From JASHPR01 sp963778075 (GTDB lineage Bacteria > Actinomycetota > Actinomycetes > Streptosporangiales > Streptosporangiaceae), in NCBI GenBank assembly GCA_963778075.1, contig CAVZTJ010000012.1, positions 310,001 to 374,000 of the forward strand: DNA of 64,000 nt, in the 5' to 3' direction. Below the pieces are notes generated by a model that was not told where the DNA came from, ran no database searches, and saw only the letters and a program-made list of their open reading frames with translations. Of this stretch, positions 44,913-53,538 are shown piece by piece (position 1 is the first letter of the stretch; every line of letters begins with the position of its first letter). A program made the translations under genes and the position numbers.

Positions 44913-46105
44913 CTGCCGCACCCGTGTTCGGCGACCTTGTCGGCCAGGAGGCTGTCGTCGCCCAGCTTTCCGCTGCAGCGGAAGGTGCCGCGTCCGCGTC
45001 ATCCGTGCAGACCGCGCTCGCGATGACGCACGCCTGGCTGTTCACCGGGCCGCCAGGCTCGGGCCGGTCGGTCGCGGCCCGGGCGTTCGCCGCTGCGTTG
45101 CTCTGCGCCAACCAGGGCTGCGGCCAGTGCCCGAGCTGCCTGCAGGTCGCCGTGGGCTCACATGCCGATCTGCTGCTGGTCCGGCCGGACGGACTCTCTT
45201 ACGGGGTGCGGCAGACCAGAAGCCTGGTGCTGCGCGCGGCGGCGGCCCCGGTATCCGGCCGGTGGCGGGTGGTGCTGTTCGAGGACGCCGACCGGGCCAC
45301 CGAACAGGCCGCGAACGCGCTGCTCAAGGCCATCGAGGAACCCGCGCCCCGGACCGTCTGGCTGCTCTGCGCGCCGTCATCGGACGACCTGCCCACCACG
45401 ATCAGGTCGCGGTGCCGGCTGGTCACCCTGCGCACGCCACCCACCGACGCGGTCGCCTCGGTGCTCGCCGCTGAGGGGATCGGGCCGGACCAGGCGCTGG
45501 CCGCGGCGCGGGCGGCGCAGGGGCACATCGGCCGGGCCCGCAGGCTGGCCACCGACCCGCAGGCGGCGGCGCGGCGGGCCGAGGTACTTGAGGTGCCGGT
45601 GCAGGTGTCGGCGCCCCGGCCGGGGGGCGGCCTCGGTTACGCGCTCGCCGCGGCGGCGAAGCTGGTCAAGGCGGCGGAGAACGAAGCCGCGGCGCTGACC
45701 GAAGAGCTCGACGTGCCCGAACGCGAGGCCCTCCGCAGAGCGTTCGGCGAAGGCTCGACCGGCAAGGGGGTCGCGACCGCCGTCCGTGGCGGCGCCGGTG
45801 CGCTCAAGGAACTCGAAGACCGGCAGAAGTCCCGGGCCACCAGGCTGAAGCGGGACGCGCTGGACCGGGCCCTGCTGGACCTGGCCAGCTTCTACCGCGA
45901 CGTCCTCGCGGTCCAGTTCGGCGCCGACGTGGAGCTGGCCAACGAGGCGCAGCGCCGGGAACTCGAGCAGGTGGCCTCCGCCGGGCCCGCCGAGGGCACC
46001 GTGCGCCGGATCGAGGCGATCATGAAGTGCCGGGAGCGGCTGGCGGCCAGCGTGGCGCCGCTGCTTGCGGTCGAGGAAATGACCCTGGCCCTCGCGGCCC
46101 GCTGA
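44909..46105 (+). CDS. holB: DNA polymerase III delta' subunit
   Basis: 398 residues. Clamp-loader AAA+ fold: the P-loop is GPPGSGRS (about 48), with Arg for the usual Lys as is common in non-hydrolysing delta' subunits; zinc cysteines are in CANQGCGQCPSC; DADRATEQAANALLKAIEEP and TIRSRC (sensor 1-like) follow. Loads the sliding clamp with tau and delta. Translationally coupled to tmk upstream through a 4-bp overlap. Confidence 0.95.
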   Translation: MTAAPVFGDLVGQEAVVAQLSAAAEGAASASSVQTALAMTHAWLFTGPPGSGRSVAARAFAAALLCANQGCGQCPSCLQVAVGSHADLLLVRPDGLSYGVRQTRSLVLRAAAAPVSGRWRVVLFEDADRATEQAANALLKAIEEPAPRTVWLLCAPSSDDLPTTIRSRCRLVTLRTPPTDAVASVLAAEGIGPDQALAAARAAQGHIGRARRLATDPQAAARRAEVLEVPVQVSAPRPGGGLGYALAAAAKLVKAAENEAAALTEELDVPEREALRRAFGEGSTGKGVATAVRGGAGALKELEDRQKSRATRLKRDALDRALLDLASFYRDVLAVQFGADVELANEAQRRELEQVASAGPAEGTVRRIEAIMKCRERLAASVAPLLAVEEMTLALAAR

Positions 46106-46230
46106 GCCCCGGGCGCATGACGGCGCCCTATCTGCGGAAGACCGCATTGAGGTCATGAAAAGTCGGCACTGGGATGTCTCGGACCAGGGCTACTGGACAG
46201 ATGCCCGTAATCGTCCCGTAACCTGGGGCC

Positions 46231-47058
46231 GTGGGCATGATGATGGCGGTCAGCTTCCAGCGGAGCGGGCGGCTCTATTACCTCGACCCCGGGCCGTATA
46301 CGCCGGCCGTCGGGGACAAGGTGCTTGTGCCCACCGACTCTGGCCCTGAAGTGGCCGAATGCATCTGGGCGCCGCAGTACGTGGATGACGACATCGCGGG
46401 CCTGCCTGTGTGCGCGGGCCTGGCCACCGAGGAGCACCTGAGCAAGGACGAGGCCCGCCGGGCCCGCCGCGCCGAGGGGCGGGTGACGGCCCGGCGGCTG
46501 GTGCGCGAGCACGACCTGCCGATGAAGGTCGTTGCGGTCGATTACGTGGACTCTCCCGACGTCTTCACGATCTACTTCAGCGCACCCCACCGGGTTGACT
46601 TCCGCGCCCTGGTGCGCGACCTGGCCGTCCGGCTGCACGCGCGGGTCGAGCTGCGCCAGATCGGTCCGCGCGACGAGGCCAGGCTGCAGGGCGGGATCGG
46701 GCCGTGCGGACGGGACCTTTGCTGCGCCACCTTCCTCAAGGATTTCGAGCCGGTGTCGGTCCGGATGGCCAAGGACCAGGACCTCCCCGTGAACCCGATG
46801 CGCATCGCGGGTGCATGCGGCCGGCTGATGTGCTGCCTGAAGTACGAGCACCCGCTGTACCAGAAGTTCCGCGAGGAGGCGCCGAAGATCGGTGCTTCGG
46901 TGGAGTCGCCGGAGGGCCCCGGGGTGGTGGTCGGCCACAACGTGCCCGCCGATCAGGTCGTCGTGAAGCTCGCCGAAGACGGCCGGCGGTCTGCCTGCCC
47001 GAAGGCCAGCGTCTGCGGATCGCGGCAGGCCTACGAGGCCAAGTACGGCCAGGACTGA
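46231..47058 (+). CDS. ricT: PSP1-domain (RicT/YaaT-like) protein
   Basis: 275 residues from a GTG. PSP1/RicT domain with the cysteine signature CGRDLCCATFLKDF (about 158) and CGRLMCCLKYEHPLY (about 195), which in Bacillus RicT bind Fe-S clusters within the RicAFT complex. The N-terminal AVSFQRSGRLYYLDPGPYTPAVGDKVLV is the usual start. Follows holB, as in many Gram-positive genomes, and is probably cotranscribed or nearly so (125-bp gap). Confidence 0.9.
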   Translation: MGMMMAVSFQRSGRLYYLDPGPYTPAVGDKVLVPTDSGPEVAECIWAPQYVDDDIAGLPVCAGLATEEHLSKDEARRARRAEGRVTARRLVREHDLPMKVVAVDYVDSPDVFTIYFSAPHRVDFRALVRDLAVRLHARVELRQIGPRDEARLQGGIGPCGRDLCCATFLKDFEPVSVRMAKDQDLPVNPMRIAGACGRLMCCLKYEHPLYQKFREEAPKIGASVESPEGPGVVVGHNVPADQVVVKLAEDGRRSACPKASVCGSRQAYEAKYGQD

Positions 47059-47071
47059 CTCCTCCGGCCCG

Positions 47072-47890
47072 CTAGCTGGCGGCCCCGCCCAGCGCGGCCA
47101 GCAGCACTAGGGTCATCGTGGTAACGGCGAGCGCGCCATGTGCGGCCACCACCAGCGGGGCCAGCCTCGCCGGGACCGCCACCGTGCCCGTGCCGCGCTG
47201 ACGCGTGGCGGTACGATGCGCCGGCAGGCCGTTGACCAGCGTGGCCATGCCAAGCCCGGCGACGGGAAGAAGCACCGCGACCGCCACCCAGGCCAGCGCC
47301 GCCCAGCCCGTAGCCAGGTATGCCACCCAGATCACTAGCCCGCTGAGCGCCAGCCCGAAATGCCCGAAAAGCAGCGCCGGCGGCGAGCCAGTGCCCACAC
47401 CGCGAGCTGGGCGCCGCAACGTGCCGCCGCGGGCGATCCAGGAGCCGAGTACGTAGGCACCGCTGCCAGCGGCAACGAGCCAGGCGATCAGCGCGGCAAT
47501 GCCCATTGGCAGGTCGCGGCCGCGGTTCGCCGCCGACGACTGGGCTCCGGTCGGCGCGGCACTGGCGACGGGGGGCAGTGGGCTCACCAGATGGTCCAGG
47601 TAAGGAGACGCCTCGCCTTCCCGTTTCCTCCGGATAGCCTTTCGCGCGTCCCCGGCGGCCCGGACCACAGCCAGGGCGACGGCCTGATTGACCTCGGCCT
47701 TGCTCAGGCCCTGGCACGGTGCGGGCTTCCAGGTCACCGTGATGCGGTGCTCGATAGCATGCAGCCCGTACGCAGCGCAGCCTTGCACGGTGTGCTTAGG
47801 TGCGCCGCCCGAAGTTACCCCGCATCCGGCAGCGAACAGGGCAATGAACGTGCCGCCCACAAGCGCTGCGGTCCTGATGCCGAGTTTCAC
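47072..47890 (-). CDS. Lipoprotein with C-terminal membrane helices, function unknown
   Basis: 272 residues. A lipobox IALFAAGC (Cys 23) follows a signal-like start. A short extracellular domain (YGLHAIEHRITVTWKPAPCQGLSKAEVNQAVALAVVRAAG) contains two Cys that could pair, then a Pro/Ala spacer and four or more membrane helices (LIAWLVAAGSGAYVLGSWI; LFGHFGLALSGLVIWVAYLA; ALAWVAVAVLLPVAGLGM; VAAHGALAVTTMTLVLLAAL). No family named. Convergent with the ricT-like gene. Confidence 0.65.
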   Translation of the reverse strand: MKLGIRTAALVGGTFIALFAAGCGVTSGGAPKHTVQGCAAYGLHAIEHRITVTWKPAPCQGLSKAEVNQAVALAVVRAAGDARKAIRRKREGEASPYLDHLVSPLPPVASAAPTGAQSSAANRGRDLPMGIAALIAWLVAAGSGAYVLGSWIARGGTLRRPARGVGTGSPPALLFGHFGLALSGLVIWVAYLATGWAALAWVAVAVLLPVAGLGMATLVNGLPAHRTATRQRGTGTVAVPARLAPLVVAAHGALAVTTMTLVLLAALGGAAS

Positions 47891-47992
47891 TGCGTCTCCT
47901 GCGCCGGGCGCCGGGCTGCGTTGACCACACTAGTGCAGGCGCGTTGCGCCGAACCGGTAGACTCCTTGGGCTGCTGTCCGATGAGGCGGCGC

Positions 47993-48065
47993 GCCGCCTT
48001 AGCTCAGTCGGCAGAGCGGTTCACTCGTAATGAACAGGTCGTCGGTTCGATTCCGACAGGCGGCT
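47993..48065 (+). tRNA. tRNA-Thr(CGT)
   Basis: Acceptor GCCGCCT pairs with AGGCGGC, D-loop TTAGCTCAGTCGGCAGAGC, anticodon loop CTCGTAA (anticodon CGT) on stem TTCA/TGAA, T-arm GTCGG-TTCGATT-CCGAC; discriminator T and encoded CCA follow. Its 3' end serves as the left attachment site of an integrated island. Confidence 0.95.
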
Positions 48066-48067
48066 CC
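48024..48067 (+). repeat. Left attachment repeat (attL, in tRNA-Thr)
   Basis: 44 bases from the anticodon loop of tRNA-Thr to its encoded CC, matching 57879-57922 with one mismatch. Confidence 0.85.
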
Positions 48068-48124
48068 ACAAAGTCCCAGCTCAGCATCTTGATCAGCGAT
48101 CAAGTAAGTACATGTAACCTCTCA

Positions 48125-48145
48125 GGGAGCCAAACGGGGAGCCAG
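48125..48145 (+). repeat. Putative integrase arm-type repeat, left
   Basis: 21-bp sequence made of two GGGAGCCA units separated by AACG; an identical copy sits at 57752-57772 near the other end. Two further GGGAGCCA units occur at 57583-57606. Confidence 0.55.
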
Positions 48146-48165
48146 ACGCTTGTGGGCTCCGGTTT

Positions 48166-48471
48166 ATGGCGCAGCCCGCAAAGCGCCGGGGTCACGGCGA
48201 AGACGCGATCTACTGGGATGAGAGCAAGGGCCGCTGGTACGGCTCGGTCAGCCTCGGCTTCGACTCCGGCGGCAAACGGCTGCGGCGCAAGGTCTCCGGC
48301 AAGACGAAGACCGAGGTCAAGGACAAGCTTAGGGATCTGCACTCCGATCTGGACGCGGGCGTGCAGACCTCGGCCAGCTACACCGTCGACCAGGCCGTGG
48401 CCGACTGGATGCACGAAGGCCGGGATGGTTTATTCACGGACTCACCTCCTTGCGTGTTTCCTCAGGCCTGA
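48166..48471 (+). pseudogene. Tyrosine integrase, N-terminal remnant
   Basis: About 85 residues of genuine integrase: EDAIYWDESKGRWYGSVSLGFDSGGKRLRRKVSGKTKTEVKDKLRDL is the arm-binding domain and ASYTVDQAVADWMHEG the start of the core-binding domain. At 48424 the homology ends and a short unrelated tail (LFTDSPPCVFPQA) leads to the stop. The catalytic domain with R-H-R-Y is absent from the window, so it was lost. Confidence 0.8.
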
Positions 48472-48851
48472 TGTGCCAGTGCTGGCAGGAGTTCAATGCA
48501 GCCGACCCTGCGGCTGGAAAAGGGCAATGTCGATGCTGACGGGCCCTGGGCCGGTCAGAGACGGAGCTTGGGGATGGCGGGGCTGGGCCCGAAATGGACG
48601 CCCTCTAGGCGATTCCGCGCCGAAACAATGTCAGTGATGCTGCCAGCGCTTGGGCGCTTGCCCGCACTATCGGCAGTGTTCTGTGGCGCCTGTCCTTCCA
48701 CTGTGCGGCCAATGCCGACGGGGTGCAAACGCGGCCTGACCGTCGATAGCTGCCGGGTCCTGTCCGCAGAAGCCCGTTGGAGACCGTGGCTGTCCGCCAG
48801 AGTCCGCCAGTGCCGGAAGAATGTGACCTAGGTCACAACACTACTTCGCGG
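48472..48851. other. Region without a recognisable gene
   Basis: 380 bases between the integrase stub and the toxin-antitoxin pair. The longest open frame (48496-48831) has no protein-like features. Probably the scar left by deletion of the integrase catalytic domain. Confidence 0.4.
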
Positions 48852-49172
48852 TCACGCCGAGCGACGCTGTTGGGGACCGAGACTGACCTTAAGGGTCAGG
48901 CCGAGCGCCTGGGCGAGCCGTTCTAGCAAGGGCAAGGTGGGCGTGGTGCCGCCAGCCTCGAAGCGGGCGACGCCAGGCTGGCTCATCCCGGCCCGTTCGG
49001 CCAGCTGGCGCTGAGACCAGCCCAGCTCTTCGCGTCGAAGCCGAACGGCCTCAGCCAGCTCGTAGCGCAGCCGGGTCTGCTCATAGGCGGCAGCGACCTC
49101 CGGGCGGTCCATGCGCGCCTGGCGGGCGTCAGCGAGGCGGGTACGCCGTGGAGCGTCCTGGCTCATCGTCAT
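48852..49172 (-). CDS. XRE-family antitoxin (HigA-like)
   Basis: 106 residues. The helix-turn-helix reads LRREELGWSQRQLAERAGMSQPGVARFEAGGTTPTLPLLERLAQALG (about 45-92). The start codon overlaps the toxin stop (ATGA) behind GAGGAGGG, so the order is toxin first, antitoxin second, as in higBA. It likely binds the toxin and its own promoter. Confidence 0.85.
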   Translation of the reverse strand: MTMSQDAPRRTRLADARQARMDRPEVAAAYEQTRLRYELAEAVRLRREELGWSQRQLAERAGMSQPGVARFEAGGTTPTLPLLERLAQALGLTLKVSLGPQQRRSA

Positions 49173-49519
49173 CCCTCCTCGTCCTCGACTGTGTGGTCTT
49201 CTTGCTGGCAACGGGCCATCGCTGCGGTGGCTCTAGCGATCTCCCCGGTCTCGCGCATCTTGGTCTTAGCGAACACTGTCAACGCGATGATCCGCCTTCC
49301 CGAAGCGATCCAGTAGCTGATCCGGATGCGCTCGCCACCGCAGTAGAACCGAAGCTCCCGCAGCTTGCCTGACAACTGCCGGGTATACGGCTCGGCCAGC
49401 AGCACGCCGCGCTCTTCCAGCAGATCCAGGTGGAACATCGCTTGCGCCCACCGCTGGTCATCAAGCCCCTCCAGCCAGTCCCGGACCTCAGGCTCGAGCT
49501 CAACCTCGCCCCAGGGCAT
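49169..49519 (-). CDS. RelE/HigB-like toxin
   Basis: 116 residues: WGEVELEPEVRDWLEGLDDQRWAQAMFHLDLLEERG, then EPYTRQLSGKLRELRFYCGGERIRISYWIASGRRIIALTVFAKTKM. This is the phage-derived Gp49/HigB-like toxin family; RelE-type members cut ribosome-bound mRNA. ATG 49519 matches the usual start (MPWGEVELEP); a longer frame to 49564 is possible. Coupled to the XRE antitoxin. Confidence 0.85.
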   Translation of the reverse strand: MPWGEVELEPEVRDWLEGLDDQRWAQAMFHLDLLEERGVLLAEPYTRQLSGKLRELRFYCGGERIRISYWIASGRRIIALTVFAKTKMRETGEIARATAAMARCQQEDHTVEDEEG

Positions 49520-49599
49520 ACCAGCGATGATATCGCGAATCAGACGAGTGAGCGCACCGGGCAACGCGGATTGTCGGACCCAGCGCGCATCCTGGGCAC

Positions 49600-49920
49600 A
49601 TGCGCAGGGCCAGGAAGCAGAAGGTCAAATACGTTCAGCCGGGCAACCGGAACCGAGCCCGAGCGGCACTGCCCAGCCCGAGAGAACGGGTAACCCGTCT
49701 CTCCCCGCCCGAGATCCTCGATTGGATCACCAGGACGAGACTGCGCCAGAAGGAACTGGACGCCGAGCTAGCAGCGCTCATCGACCACGCAGTCGCGCTG
49801 GGAGTCGGCTGGCCGGGCATAGCACGTCGTCTCGGCGTGACACGTCAAGCAGCCCGTCAGCACTACCAACGCCGCCACCGCGATGAGCCATCCGATCGCA
49901 GTCAGAACGACGCTGCATAA
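49600..49920 (+). CDS. Small helix-turn-helix protein
   Basis: 106 residues with a basic N-terminus and a C-terminal HTH: GVGWPGIARRLGVTRQAARQHYQRRH. The middle (RLRQKELDAELAALIDHAVAL) is helical. It resembles short plasmid or island-borne DNA-binding proteins, with the HTH close to sigma region 4. Divergent from the toxin-antitoxin pair; may regulate island genes. Confidence 0.6.
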   Translation: MRRARKQKVKYVQPGNRNRARAALPSPRERVTRLSPPEILDWITRTRLRQKELDAELAALIDHAVALGVGWPGIARRLGVTRQAARQHYQRRHRDEPSDRSQNDAA

Positions 49921-49959
49921 CGCGCTCTGATCCGGATTCCGCCAGCGGCAGGTGTAAAG

Positions 49960-49994
49960 CATCAGGTGGCACTGTCAATCATCAAGTGGCAGTC
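49960..49994. repeat. Solo IS481-type end
   Basis: Two near-repeats, CATCAGGTGGCACTGTC and CATCAAGTGGCAGTC, 20 bp apart. They resemble the doubled CATCAAGTG repeats at the ends of the intact-length element next door, so this is probably the remaining end of another, lost copy. Confidence 0.4.
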
Positions 49995-50086
49995 GAAAAC
50001 GCATGTTGCCAGGCTTCAGTGCGGACTTCAGCAGATACTAGCAATGCATTGACGTGCAGGAATGAGTCAAGATCACCGCGCCGACA

Positions 50087-50102
50087 ACGGGTGTTCTCCA
50101 GA
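50087..50102. repeat. 16-bp direct repeat, left flank of the IS481-type element
   Basis: ACGGGTGTTCTCCAGA, repeated exactly at 52830-52845. Together they bracket the inverted repeats of the transposon and look like a target-site duplication. Confidence 0.75.
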
Positions 50103-50340
50103 GATGCCTAGCTCCACTTGATGTGCGACGGATCGGCGTCGCTTGATGTGCGACAGTCCCTAGGTTTGGCCGCCCGCTGGTGTCTGCGAGCTGGCGGACT
50201 ATGAGCCCGCCGGTGACGATGATGCCCTAGCGCCAGAACCGCCCGCTAGCACCCCCCGTGGGGTGAGATCTTGTCATCGCTGGAGTGGGACGAGATGCGA
50301 CTGACCGTCCCACGGCTGGGCACTAGAGTCGGGAGAGCAG

Positions 50341-51027
50341 ATGGCCAGCAGTGACTTGCAGGAGATTGTGCCGGGGATTTGGTGCTGGCAGCGCCGACCC
50401 CAGGGATTGCGGGCTGGGGAGTTCGGTGCCCGGACGAGCTATGCCCTGGCCGTCGATGGCGAGACGCTGCTGGTGGATTCGCTGGTGATGGGTGAGAACG
50501 ATCCGGCGCTGGGCGCGCTGGATGAGCTCGTTGGCGGCCGCGTTCGGATCCTGGTCAGCAAGCCGTTTCACACCCGCAGCGCTGAACTGCTGTGGCGGCG
50601 CTATCACCGGGCACAGGCACGCATCTATGGGCATGCGGAAGTGGCGACGCGGCTGAGCGACACCTCCGGCTTTGAGGCCGTGAGCGGTGGTGGCGGCGTT
50701 GGCGGCGTGGCCCGTTTCCATCCGATCGGTACCCCGCCTCGCTCTGAGCAGCCGATCGAGATCCCCGCCCTGCGTGCCCTGGTCTTCGGCGATGCGGTGG
50801 TCGAGACGGGCGGTGGTGAGCTGCGCGTGTGGGAGGACCCAGTGGACAGCGAGCGCCGACGTCGCTGGTGGCGCGAGCGTTATCTGCCCACCCTGGAGCG
50901 CCTGGCTGGTTTGGAGCCTGAGCACGTGCTGGTCACGCACGGGCGGCCCATACTCAGCCGGGGCGCGGCGGCGCTGCGCCACGCCTTGGAGCGTGACCCG
51001 TGGCAGCGCCCGAAGCGGGGAGGCTAA
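50341..51027 (+). CDS. MBL-fold-like protein lacking the metal motif
   Basis: 228 residues: GIWCWQRRPQGLRAGEFGARTSYALAVDGETLLVDSLVMG is the start of a metallo-beta-lactamase fold, and VLVTHGRPILSRGAAALRHAL its end. The HxHxDH metal motif is replaced by SKPFHTRSAELLWRRY, so hydrolytic activity is doubtful. The gene is carried inside the IS481-type element and its last bases overlap the 3' end of the transposase gene on the other strand (51024-51027). A role in the element is unknown. Confidence 0.75.
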   Translation: MASSDLQEIVPGIWCWQRRPQGLRAGEFGARTSYALAVDGETLLVDSLVMGENDPALGALDELVGGRVRILVSKPFHTRSAELLWRRYHRAQARIYGHAEVATRLSDTSGFEAVSGGGGVGGVARFHPIGTPPRSEQPIEIPALRALVFGDAVVETGGGELRVWEDPVDSERRRRWWRERYLPTLERLAGLEPEHVLVTHGRPILSRGAAALRHALERDPWQRPKRGG

Positions 51028-52792
51028 CTGGCCGGGCCGTAGTTCGAGGCTTTGTGCCGTCTGATATCGCAGCTGGTCTTGCGGGGTGCGGACATGGCAA
51101 TCCCGTCTGCGAGAGTGATCTGGTAGGTGTCGGACTCGACGGTGACCTCGGCGGTCTTGCCCGCGTGCGGGAGACCGACCTGGATCCGCTGGCCGCCAAT
51201 CATGATCGCGCCGCGGATGGATACCCGCCGCTGGACGTGCAGAGGTTCGGGTAGCTGCGGTGGCCCGGCAGTTCCGCTGCGGGCTCCGCGCAACCGGGCA
51301 CGGGCGGGGACGGGGCAGGCGAGGGTGCGGACCACGGTGCCGTCGGACAGAATGTGGGCGACCGGGCCGTCCAGACGCAGCGTGACCCGCTGCCCGGCCA
51401 GCGGCAGCCCGGCACTGATGATGCAGTCGCCGAGGCTGATGTTGCCGGAGGCACTGACGGTTCGCTCCAGCTCGACGGCAGCACCCGACGATGGCGGCAG
51501 GGGCGGTGGCCCGGCCGGGCGGCCACCGGCTGCGGCGAGGCGGGCCAGGTCGCGGGTATCCAGCCTGGACGGCAGAGTCTTGATGCGGTGACCGTCCAGC
51601 AGCACGTGCACCCGGTCGGGTCCGGCCCAGAGCCGGACGGTGCGGCCGGTCATCGCTGGCCCGAGCCAGATCTGCTGCCCGGCCAGCCAGAGGTTTCCCG
51701 ACGGCGGGACTACCCGGTCCAGCTCCACGGCCCGGCTCTGCCCGCCGGTGCCGCCGTCCGGGGCGGGCAGGACAGCCGCTCCTTCAGCGGGCGCGGGGAC
51801 GGAAGGCGGCGACTGGCTGGCCAGGTCGGCGGGTATCCGCAGGCCGAGCGTGTCGCCCCCGGCGGGGATGAACCGGGCCGCAGGGAAGGCCATGGCCAGC
51901 GACTGATGCGGCCGCCTGGTGTTGTAGTCCTTGCGCCAGGCGTCCACCGCGACCTGGGCGTCCTCGATGCTCGCGAACGGGTCGTGGATGCTGAGCAGCT
52001 CCAGCTGCAGCGTCTGGTGGAGTCTTTCATCTTGCCCGTAGTCGTGGGCGACCTGGGCTTGGTCAGCCGCTGGGTGATGCCGTTCTCCCGGCAGATCCGC
52101 TCGAACATCACCTCGGCCGGGCGGGGTTTGCCGAACCGGCCAGTGAACTGCTTGCCGTTGTCAGTGAGCACCTCGCCGGGGATCCCGTACTCGGCCATCG
52201 CGGCCGTGAATGCCAGGCAGATGGCCCGGGCGGTCGCCCGCATCACCACGGTGGCGATGACGCAGAACCGGGAGTGGTCGTCGATCCCGGTGATGACCTT
52301 GCACTCCCGCCCGTCGGCCAGGAACAGGCTGGCGGTGACGTCCATCTGCCACAGCTCCATCGCCGCTGAGCGTTCCCAGCGGCGGTAGGAGTCCCGGCGC
52401 CTGCGGCGGGACACGGGCTCAATCAGATGGTGGCGGACGAGGACCCGGTAGACCGTGGACCGGGAGATATCCGGGTGACCGCGCCGGGCAAGCTCGAAGA
52501 CCAGGCGGCGCGGGCCCCAGCCGCGGTGCGCGATGCGCAGGTCACAGATCGCCGCCTCGACCTCGGCGCTTATCTGCCACGGGTGTGCCTTCGGCGCATG
52601 CGAGCGGTCAGCCAGCCCGTCGAGTCCGCCCTCGCGGTAACGGGCCACCCAGCGGTGCACCGTCTGCCGGGCCACCCCGAACCGCTCGGCGACCTCAGTG
52701 ACCGGAGTGCCGTCCAAGACCTCAAGCACTGCCTGGTATCTCTGCTCGACCACGTTCAACTCCCGAAGCATTGCGGGAGTGTCGCGCATCAA
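51024..52792 (-). pseudogene. IS481-family transposase with a one-base frameshift
   Basis: Two frames join near 52025 if one base is added in the stretch coding TTGK(I)ER. The first has the HTH (VTEVAERFGVARQTVHRWVARYREGG), MDVTASLFL (Asp) and VLTDNGKQF (Asp); the second has the Glu region LHQTLQLELL and DYNTRRPHQSL. The C-terminus carries three similar beta units of about 55 residues, beginning VELDRVVPPSGN, VELERTVSASGN and LHVQRRVSIRGA, as in actinobacterial members of this family. Start ATG 52792 lies within the inner end repeat; ATG 52774 is an alternative. Confidence 0.85.
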
Positions 52793-52829
52793 GTGAAGCC
52801 ACGGTGTCGCACATCAAGCGGAGCCTGAC

Positions 52830-52845
52830 ACGGGTGTTCTCCAGA
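52830..52845. repeat. 16-bp direct repeat, right flank of the IS481-type element
   Basis: Exact copy of 50087-50102. Confidence 0.75.
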
Positions 52846-53538
52846 CGCTGTTACAACTTTCTTTACGTCTTCAAGGGCACGCCCTCCGGGCGCGCCAGGC
52901 CGTCCGGCCCTTGGCCAGATTCGGACGCGGAAACGCGGGACCACCCGAGGGATAGCGTGAGCTGGCGCGGGAACTTTGCCAAAGCCGGGCAGGGCAGTCG
53001 GGCACCGCGCAGACTCCGGGGCGGGCGGCATGCCGAGCCCTGACGGGCGGGAGCCCTCTGGGCTCGGCGCCGCCACCAGGTCAGCGGGCCCGCTCCCGCA
53101 GGCAGGCAGTTCCCGCAGCAACGCACCCACGGGGACCGCGATCGCGAGAACTGGCCGGGCCGTCCTCCTCGCGCCGGGCATTCTCTCGCCGCGAAAAGAT
53201 CACCGTCAAGAGCGCTCGCTACGCTCGCGTCCTTCGGACGGCGCTTCGCGCCGCTCTGGACCGTGATCTTCCACGGCAAACCTTGGCGCCGATCAGGCAG
53301 ACGGACCGAACTCGACTCGGCCTCCCTTCAACCGCGCCTATCAGGAGGACGGGAGTTATCTGCGGGCCGAGACTTCCGCAGCACAAAACGGGCCCATGCG
53401 CATTGAGCCACGTCCGTCGTCGCTATGTGCAATTCTGGACCACGCTCTCTCCACGGAAATCAGTCGACAGGCTCGCGCCCTCGCACCCATCGCTGTTATC
53501 CATCACATGATTAACCAAATAACGATTGGAGTAGCTAA
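52846..53538. other. Long region without a gene
   Basis: About 690 bases. No open frame looks protein-like. It contains the large inverted repeat at 53196-53270 and an AT-richer stretch from about 53500 up to the next gene, likely its promoter. Confidence 0.5.
53196..53270. repeat. 75-bp compound inverted repeat
   Basis: Outer arms of 19 bp (53196-53214 and 53252-53270, two mismatches) enclose small hairpins, among them CGTCC-TTC-GGACG and GGCGC-TTC-GCGCC. No U-tract follows, so a simple terminator is not indicated; a cruciform, processed RNA or transposon-related repeat are options. Confidence 0.65.

Larger units (their letters stand above)
50103..52829 (-). mobile_element. IS481-family element with a passenger gene
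   Basis: 2.7 kb between 16-bp direct repeats. Outer inverted ends GCTCC(A/G)CTTGATGTGCGAC lie at 50111-50129 and 52806-52824; an inner second copy of the motif lies at each end (50141-50154 and 52781-52799), giving doubled transposase-binding sites. It encodes a frameshifted transposase and a convergent MBL-fold gene. IS481 elements are usually 1-1.5 kb, so this one is large because of the transposase extension and the passenger. Confidence 0.8.
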
